From the NCBI GenBank assembly GCA_964482585.1, contig CAYZYO010000083.1, positions 1-10,640 of the forward strand: 10,640 bases of DNA, written 5' to 3'. The stretch's first letter is position 1; each line of letters begins with the position of its first letter. The notes beneath the pieces are model-generated. The model saw nothing but the letters and a program-made list of their open reading frames with translations, had not been told where the DNA came from and ran no database searches. Shown here piece after piece: positions 6,488-10,640 of this stretch. Source of the DNA: CAYZYO01 sp964482585 (lineage in GTDB: Bacteria > Bacillota > Syntrophomonadia > Syntrophomonadales > Syntrophomonadaceae). Position numbers and translations under genes: made by a program.

Positions 6488-6654
6488 CAGGCTGTGTGAA
6501 AACTATTTTGCCGATTTCTTTCGTCACACTTAGGTTTTAGTACCTGGTATTTTTAGGGGTTGGCCTTAAAACCTTAAAACAACCCTGATTATTTATAGAT
6601 TCCCTTCGTTTTAGTCAATTGACCTGGTGATTTTTAAACTTTTCACACAGGCTG
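6488..6654. mobile_element. MITE-like element with inverted ends
   Basis: The left end reads CAGGCTGTGTGAAAACT (6488-6504) and the reverse complement of the right end (6654 to 6638) reads CAGCCTGTGTGAAAAGT, so 15 of 17 bases agree. The 167-bp element has no ORF of useful size. Such ends with a TGTGTGAAAA core are like those of insertion sequences, and the length fits a non-autonomous miniature element, but I cannot name a parent family. No clear target-site duplication is visible. An alternative is a long-range hairpin with a regulatory role, which is less likely because it lies after a terminator. Confidence 0.55.
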
Positions 6655-6800
6655 CCGTCTCTTTGTAGTTGCTAAGTTCCGTTAGTATTTATATTTAACA
6701 ACATGCAGGTGCCTGTCAAGTTCAGGGTTAGATATCTAAACTATATGCAAAACCGCTTAACTTGAGCTAGCTGGTCCCCTGGGTACCGTACGGCAAAATG
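6655..6800. other. Unassigned spacer after the P-II operon
   Basis: Together with the element at 6488-6654 this makes a gene-free stretch of about 380 bases. It contains small palindromes (AGCTAGCT near 6766, CCGTACGG near 6786) but no T-tailed hairpin on the minus strand, so the end of the P-II operon transcript is not defined by any terminator I can see here. Confidence 0.4.
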
Positions 6801-7535
6801 CTACTCTTGGTTTTCGGAGAGCTTCTCATTTACCATCCTGTTAAGTAGATGATTAATACCAACAACTCTCTCAACTTCCAACACAAATGCAATCCCTTTC
6901 CCGGGTTTATTTAGTTTAGCTTCATTTATAATAGCTTCTAAAACCTGATTGCTTTGTTGACGGTCAATTAGGGTTAGAATAATTTCTTTCTCAGGCTCTA
7001 TAGAAATACCAAATAGTTTAGCGTGCTCATGAATTCCCGTTCCACGGCCGAACAATATTGTTCCACCTTCAGCACCGGACTCTTTGGATGAATTTACTAC
7101 TTTTTCTGCTTCACCCTTATTGACTATAGTTACAATTAAATCGTATAAAACTTCCTTACCATCTGCCATTTTAGTCCCTCCAAAACTTCTGTTTGATGCT
7201 TCTACTGGCATGCATAGATGACAAATCCCCGCTACCGTGTTAATGTCAATTACGAAAGTAATCCCGTGACCAGCTTTATCTAATTTTGCGGTAGAAATGA
7301 TGGACTGTAAAATACCTTCTAATTGTTCTTTATTGGTTAGAGTAAAAATTATTTCTTTTTCTGGTTCGATAGGAATACCAAGTAAAGATTTTATTTCCTT
7401 ACTCCCTGTACTCTTTCCAATAATAGTGGTTCCGCCTTCGGCTCCGGCTTCTTTTGAAGCCTTAACTACTTTTCTGCCCATACCACAATTAACAATGGTA
7501 ATTAATAACTTACATATCCGTAAGGTTTCGTTCAT
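6801..7535 (-). CDS. Tandem P-II domain protein linked to DUF1538
   Basis: A 244-residue cytosolic protein made of two P-II-like signalling domains in one chain (about 7-107 and 129-230). Each domain has the P-II pattern: a first strand (LLITIVNCGMGRKVV; DLIVTIVNKGEAEKVV), a GAEGGT turn (31-36; 154-159), a T-loop region, PEKEI (58-62; 181-185), and a B-loop-like site close to the nucleotide pocket (KAGHGITFVIDI 87-98; KPGKGIAFVLEV 210-221). Canonical P-II proteins are about 110-residue trimers that bind ATP/ADP and 2-oxoglutarate; a tandem chain would change how such a trimer assembles. The two T-loops differ: domain 2 has GRGTGIHEHAKLFGI, while domain 1 has GKSTGSKEIKSLLGI and has lost the His residues. 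The ATG at 7535 has an AAGGGG ribosome site and lies inside the preceding DUF1538 gene (26-base overlap), so the two are translationally coupled. I infer that it senses a metabolite and gates the DUF1538 membrane pair. Ligand and partner are not shown by the sequence. Confidence 0.88.
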   Translation of the reverse strand: MNETLRICKLLITIVNCGMGRKVVKASKEAGAEGGTTIIGKSTGSKEIKSLLGIPIEPEKEIIFTLTNKEQLEGILQSIISTAKLDKAGHGITFVIDINTVAGICHLCMPVEASNRSFGGTKMADGKEVLYDLIVTIVNKGEAEKVVNSSKESGAEGGTILFGRGTGIHEHAKLFGISIEPEKEIILTLIDRQQSNQVLEAIINEAKLNKPGKGIAFVLEVERVVGINHLLNRMVNEKLSENQE

Positions 7536-8259
7536 TTTCTTTCCCCTTTTTATTATATAGTAGTCCTACTAACAAAACCGATAAAATTGGAGAAAGTGCA
7601 ACCAGGGCTATCATCCCAAACCCCTCAGTTAAAGGATTTCGGCCTTCTATAACAGAAGCAACGCCTAACGCCATAGTTAATATAAAAGTTACGGTCATAG
7701 GTCCAGTTGCCACCCCTCCAGAATCAAAAGCAATGGCCACAAAGGAGGGAGTTGAATAATAAACCATTATAAAAGCAAGTAAATAACCTGGAATTACTAG
7801 AAACCACAGTGGGATACCAAATAGAATTCTCCCCATCGATAGTGCGACAGAGACGGCAACTCCCAGGGATAGTGTATAAAGCATTAGTTGCTGTGGAATA
7901 AATCCTCCTGACGCCTTTTCTACCTCATAATTTAACACACGTACTGCCGGTTCAGCAAATACTGCAACAAAACCCAGAACAAAGCCTATCGGTATCAATA
8001 CCCAGTTGTGATATAAACCACCCAGAGCTCTACCTATTACTTCTCCAACGGGTAAAAAACCAACATAAACCCCTTGTAAAAAAAATGCCAGGCCTATAAA
8101 TGTTAAGATTAAGCCTTTAATTATATTAAACAGTCTCTGTATTGGAAATCTTAGCAACCAAATTTGTAGAAATAAGAATATTATTACGAGGGGAAAAAGA
8201 GCAACCGCTACTTCTAGCAAAACATGACTAAAACCCGTAAATACCTGAATCTCTTTCAA
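7510..8259 (-). CDS. DUF1538 membrane protein, second of a pair
   Basis: A 249-residue integral membrane protein of the DUF1538 family with about six or seven hydrophobic segments. Family landmarks: GLILTFIGLAFFLQGVYVGF (49-68), GFVLGFVAVFAEPAVRVL (92-109), and the glycine-rich DSGGVATGPMTVTF (179-192), followed by ALGVASV (197-203). The start is a TTG at 8259 that overlaps the TGA of the preceding gene (TTGA), with a GGAG ribosome site ten bases upstream; the ATG at 8263 is out of frame. The last residues (KKGKENERNLTDM) are polar and cytosolic. It is the paralog of the gene just upstream. Together they probably form one complex, perhaps a channel or transporter, since the buried acidic and GGVxTGP motifs look like a substrate path; substrate unknown. 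Coupled to the P-II gene downstream by a 26-base overlap. Confidence 0.9.
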   Translation of the reverse strand: MKEIQVFTGFSHVLLEVAVALFPLVIIFLFLQIWLLRFPIQRLFNIIKGLILTFIGLAFFLQGVYVGFLPVGEVIGRALGGLYHNWVLIPIGFVLGFVAVFAEPAVRVLNYEVEKASGGFIPQQLMLYTLSLGVAVSVALSMGRILFGIPLWFLVIPGYLLAFIMVYYSTPSFVAIAFDSGGVATGPMTVTFILTMALGVASVIEGRNPLTEGFGMIALVALSPILSVLLVGLLYNKKGKENERNLTDM

Positions 8260-8945
8260 CCATAAATCACTCCCAACAACAACACGGCTAAAATAGGTCC
8301 TACAGAACCTAGCGCTACGAACCCAAAGCCATCAGCTGAAGCACTTCTGCCCCCTAGAACAGAAGCAACCCCAACACCCAAAGCAATAATAAATGGTACT
8401 GCCATCGGGCCGGTAGTTACACCGCCAGCATCTAAGGAAACTGCTAGAAATTCAGTGGGAGTAAATAAGGCCAATATAAAAACCAGGCCATAACTAGCAA
8501 ATAAAATATATTTTAGAGGAACACCTAGAATCACCCGCAGCATAGCCAGACCCACAAATATAGCCACACCCAAAGACACAGTGCTAATTAAAAGGTTTTT
8601 CGAGATAGCTCCTGCGGAAACCATATCTACTTGAGTAGCTAAAACTCTAAGATCTGGCTCAGCTAATGTTACAACAAAGCCTATGAGAAAAGCGAAAAGA
8701 ACGACGACCCATACTTTACCCATTTTGGGTAGAGCTGCTCCTGTAGCTTCCCCTACTTGAAGTAGACCGAGATGAACCCCTAGTAAAAAGAAAATTAAGC
8801 CAATAGTGACCAAAACAACACCAACCAGGAATTGTGTCACAACTTGAATCGGCAATCGTAATAAGATTTGTAGTATAATAATAAATATTGTCACCGGTAG
8901 AACGGCAAAAACCACTTCAAATATTGTATTTTTAATATTTTTCAT
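8256..8945 (-). CDS. DUF1538 membrane protein, first of a pair
   Basis: A 229-residue polytopic membrane protein of the DUF1538 family, first gene of a three-gene unit. It shares with its neighbour the motifs GVVLVTIGLIFFLLGVHLGL (42-61), FLIGFVVTLAEPDLRVLATQ (86-105) and DAGGVTTGPMAVPF (172-185). The N-terminus is shorter than in its paralog and there is no polar C-terminal tail; the protein ends at VIYG just after the last membrane segment. ATG at 8945 has an AAGGAG ribosome site at good spacing. The TGA overlaps the TTG of the next gene by four bases. Upstream is a 167-base spacer to the MscS gene on the same strand, with no clear terminator and no promoter I would defend. The two DUF1538 copies look like a duplicated half-unit that would pair, perhaps in antiparallel fashion; that is inference. 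Confidence 0.9.
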   Translation of the reverse strand: MKNIKNTIFEVVFAVLPVTIFIIILQILLRLPIQVVTQFLVGVVLVTIGLIFFLLGVHLGLLQVGEATGAALPKMGKVWVVVLFAFLIGFVVTLAEPDLRVLATQVDMVSAGAISKNLLISTVSLGVAIFVGLAMLRVILGVPLKYILFASYGLVFILALFTPTEFLAVSLDAGGVTTGPMAVPFIIALGVGVASVLGGRSASADGFGFVALGSVGPILAVLLLGVIYG

Positions 8946-9112
8946 ACCCTTCTCCTTGCTATTCTACTCCCATAATCTTTATTTCTGTTTTTATACCTTA
9001 CAGCCCCCCTATTTTGTGTTTTTGACAAGTGAGAAAATTTATAATTACAAAAGGTAGTGATTAGAAACCAGTGTGATGGTTCGAGAGCCCTAAGACCTTA
9101 AATTAGTAGTAC

Positions 9113-9907
9113 TTACTTTGAATTTACATGCACATCCATTTGAGGATATGGAATTGATATTTGCTCTTCGTCAAACCGGGTTTTTACATCTTCAATTATA
9201 TCAAAGTAAACTGTCCAATAGTCTTTGGCATTAACCCACAATCTAACAGTAAATACGACTGCACTATCTCCATGTTCAGACATTCTAACAAATGGTTCTG
9301 GTTCTTTTAATACCTGTGGTTGGTTATTGGCTATTTCTTTTAATATACTAATAACCTTTTTAGTATCAGCTTCATAGCCAGCCCCAAAATTAAAATCAAC
9401 CCGACGTGTATCCTTTACCGAATAATTCACTATACTGGTATTTGAAAGATTTCCATTCGGAATAAATATTACCTTATTGTCGGGTGTAAGCAATTCTGTA
9501 TAGAGTATTTGGATTGCCTGAACAGTTCCATTAGAACCATTAGCTTCAATATAATCTCCAATCTTGAATGGTTTTAAAGTGAGTAATAGTACTCCACCGG
9601 CAAAATTAGATAAAGAACCCTGAAAAGCCAGGCCAATTGCAAATCCTGCAGCGGCAATAACTGCTACAAATGATGTAGTAGGTATTCCTAAAATTGCAAT
9701 AATTGATATTGCTAACAGGACCTTTAGGGAGATGTTCCCTAATGATACAATAAATGGCTGTAAACTAGAATCAAGAGACGTTTTTTGGATATATTTTTCT
9801 AGTTTTCCAGTAATCCATTTAATTATCATCAGTCCAAACACAAGTGATAATAGAGCCAGGGCTATACTCTCTCCAATAGATATAGTTAATGCCATATAAT
9901 CAGTCAT
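9113..9907 (-). CDS. mscS: MscS-type small-conductance mechanosensitive channel
   Basis: A 264-residue inner-membrane channel close in size to E. coli MscS (286 residues). Hydrophobic helices lie at about 8-30 and 55-76; the pore helix is at about 80-110 with the alternating Ala/Gly pattern AAAGFAIGLAFQGSLSNFAGG (given here as AAAGFAIGLAF from residue 86 and SNFAGG at 100-105). The family signature LKPFKIGDYI (111-120) follows, then the beta domain with PNGNLSNTSIVNYS (150-163) and the C-terminal alpha/beta domain ending PQMDVHV. Such channels open under membrane tension in hypo-osmotic shock and let out small solutes. ATG at 9907 has a perfect AAGGAGG site. No strong terminator follows the stop codon, so read-through into the DUF1538 genes is possible. 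Confidence 0.95.
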   Translation of the reverse strand: MTDYMALTISIGESIALALLSLVFGLMIIKWITGKLEKYIQKTSLDSSLQPFIVSLGNISLKVLLAISIIAILGIPTTSFVAVIAAAGFAIGLAFQGSLSNFAGGVLLLTLKPFKIGDYIEANGSNGTVQAIQILYTELLTPDNKVIFIPNGNLSNTSIVNYSVKDTRRVDFNFGAGYEADTKKVISILKEIANNQPQVLKEPEPFVRMSEHGDSAVVFTVRLWVNAKDYWTVYFDIIEDVKTRFDEEQISIPYPQMDVHVNSK

Positions 9908-9946
9908 AACATTAGCCTCCTTTTAAAATTTTAATCGGTTAGTAAG

Positions 9947-10002
9947 AAAAAAAACGCCTTAATAAAGTCATCTTACTTAAGTTGGCCGCGCACTGGCGTT
10001 TT
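9947..10002 (-). terminator. Hairpin terminator between ogt and mscS
   Basis: On the minus strand AAAACGCC (10002 to 9995) pairs with GGCGTTTT (9958 to 9951), eight perfect pairs, followed by further T to give eight T in a row. The loop is long (36 bases), so it is less certain than the others. It would stop transcripts coming from the methyltransferase gene and REP pair before they reach mscS. Confidence 0.5.
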
Positions 10003-10030
10003 GGTAAAACCGCAGCAACCGGATAGAACC

Positions 10031-10100
10031 GTAGAGGCGACTTCAGTCGCCGCCCTTTCATCCTGAATTCCGGCTGGCGGGAGACTGAAGTCTCCTCTAC
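10031..10100. repeat. Inverted pair of REP-like palindromes
   Basis: A unit with a GTAG foot, then AGGCGACTTCAGTCGCC, occupies 10031-10051. A facing unit, GGAGACTGAAGTCTCC with a CTAC foot, occupies 10080-10100. They are related to the copies at 1210-1262, and this inverted pairing is the usual mobile form of REP elements (BIME or REPIN). The pair sits just after the methyltransferase stop codon, where such elements are often found. Confidence 0.75.
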
Positions 10101-10120
10101 GATACAAGGTTAGAGTAGTT

Positions 10121-10633
10121 TTACTCTTTTATTTGACAGCTTTTATGGTTCGTATTATGTCTTACCGCTGCTTTTTTTTCCAGGGAAAGCAGCATTTGTT
10201 TGATATTAATTCCTCCACCATATCCAGTGAGTCCTCCATCTGATCCAATAACTCTGTGGCAGGGAATAACAATAGCAATAGGATTCTTTTTACATGCGCT
10301 GCCAACAGCACGAAAAGCATTTACCCTACCTACCAGCTGCGCAATTTCTTTGTATGACCGGGTTTCTCCATAAGGAATTGTTTTTAGATACATCCATACA
10401 TATTTTTCAAATTCTGTACCGGATTGGAAATCAAGCGGTAGGTTAAAGGAAATCCGTCTGCCGGCAAAATAATCATTAAGCTGATTTATGGTTTCCTTTA
10501 AAAGTTCCGTTTCCTTAAGCTGCAGATCATCCGGTATTTTAGAATTATGTAAAAATATATTAGTAATTCCGAATCCATTTTCAGCTATACCAATCTGCCC
10601 GATCATAGTATCATAAAAGAATATATTTTTCAT
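10121..10633 (-). CDS. ogt: Methylated-DNA-protein cysteine methyltransferase
   Basis: A 170-residue DNA-repair protein that moves the methyl group from O6-methylguanine (and O4-methylthymine) in DNA to its own cysteine, a one-time reaction. The N-terminal domain begins MKNIFFYDTMIGQIGIAENG, the usual start for this family. The C-terminal DNA-binding domain holds SGTEFEKYVW (71-80), IPYGETRSYKEIAQLVGR (86-103), NAFRAVGSA (105-113, with the expected arginine finger R108), the active site IPCHRVIG with C125, and GLTGYGGG (134-141). All key residues are present. The tail after LSLEKK (AVRHNTNHKS...) is somewhat longer than usual. The start at 10633 is seven bases from the window edge, so the ribosome site is out of view and a slightly upstream start cannot be excluded. 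Confidence 0.95.
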   Translation of the reverse strand: MKNIFFYDTMIGQIGIAENGFGITNIFLHNSKIPDDLQLKETELLKETINQLNDYFAGRRISFNLPLDFQSGTEFEKYVWMYLKTIPYGETRSYKEIAQLVGRVNAFRAVGSACKKNPIAIVIPCHRVIGSDGGLTGYGGGINIKQMLLSLEKKAAVRHNTNHKSCQIKE

Positions 10634-10640
10634 GAAAAGT

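Noticed and set aside
7297..7560. 87-codon plus-strand frame
   Set aside because: Antisense shadow of the P-II gene, no ribosome site.
9076..9100. GGTTCGAGAGCC, resembling a tRNA T-arm
   Set aside because: No acceptor, D or anticodon arms can be assembled around it, and the T-stem does not pair properly.
1..10640. CRISPR array, toxin-antitoxin pair or phage module
   Set aside because: No regularly spaced direct repeats, no toxin or antitoxin signatures, and no phage structural or integrase genes are visible.

Overview
The window looks like chromosomal DNA from an anaerobic, AT-rich, low-GC Gram-positive bacterium (Clostridia, perhaps close to Syntrophomonas or Desulfotomaculum-type lineages). 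The evidence is the strong AAGGAGG-type ribosome sites, an S-layer-homology (SLH) protein, a DUF1836 regulator, a clostridial-looking pair of DUF1538 membrane proteins with a P-II protein, and short palindromic repeats of the REP type. This taxonomic guess is inference. Almost all genes lie on the minus strand; only the YgiQ fragment and the hemolysin-III gene are on the plus strand.

Left end (1-1506): a YgiQ-type radical-SAM gene enters from outside the window and is cut off at 340. It meets, tail to tail, a minus-strand gene broken by a single-base frameshift (355-772). Upstream of that gene are a possible 35-codon ORF and a fluoride riboswitch with its own promoter (minus strand, about 1080-985). 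The riboswitch is followed by two terminators in tandem (956-992 and 906-941). The 3' arm of the first can pair almost perfectly with the 5' arm of the second, which gives a nested on/off leader. No known fluoride exporter gene follows it. From 1081 to 1506 there is no gene, only REP-like palindromes and the terminator of the next gene.

Centre left (1507-5570), all minus strand: an exported SLH/Ig-like surface protein, a membrane-anchored exported protein of 505 residues that may have an alpha/alpha-toroid fold, and a DUF1836 regulator-like protein. Each appears to be transcribed alone.

Centre (5702-6800): a hemolysin-III/PAQR membrane protein on the plus strand with its terminator, followed by a 167-bp MITE-like element with inverted ends and a short unassigned spacer.

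Right (6801-9907), minus strand: two DUF1538 membrane proteins and a tandem P-II protein, joined by 4-base and 26-base overlaps. They look like a membrane transporter or channel of unknown substrate with a built-in P-II sensor, and are the best candidate here for a little-described protein system. An MscS-type mechanosensitive channel gene lies just upstream on the same strand.

Far right (9947-10640): a hairpin terminator, an inverted REP pair, and an O6-methylguanine-DNA methyltransferase gene complete or nearly complete at the edge.
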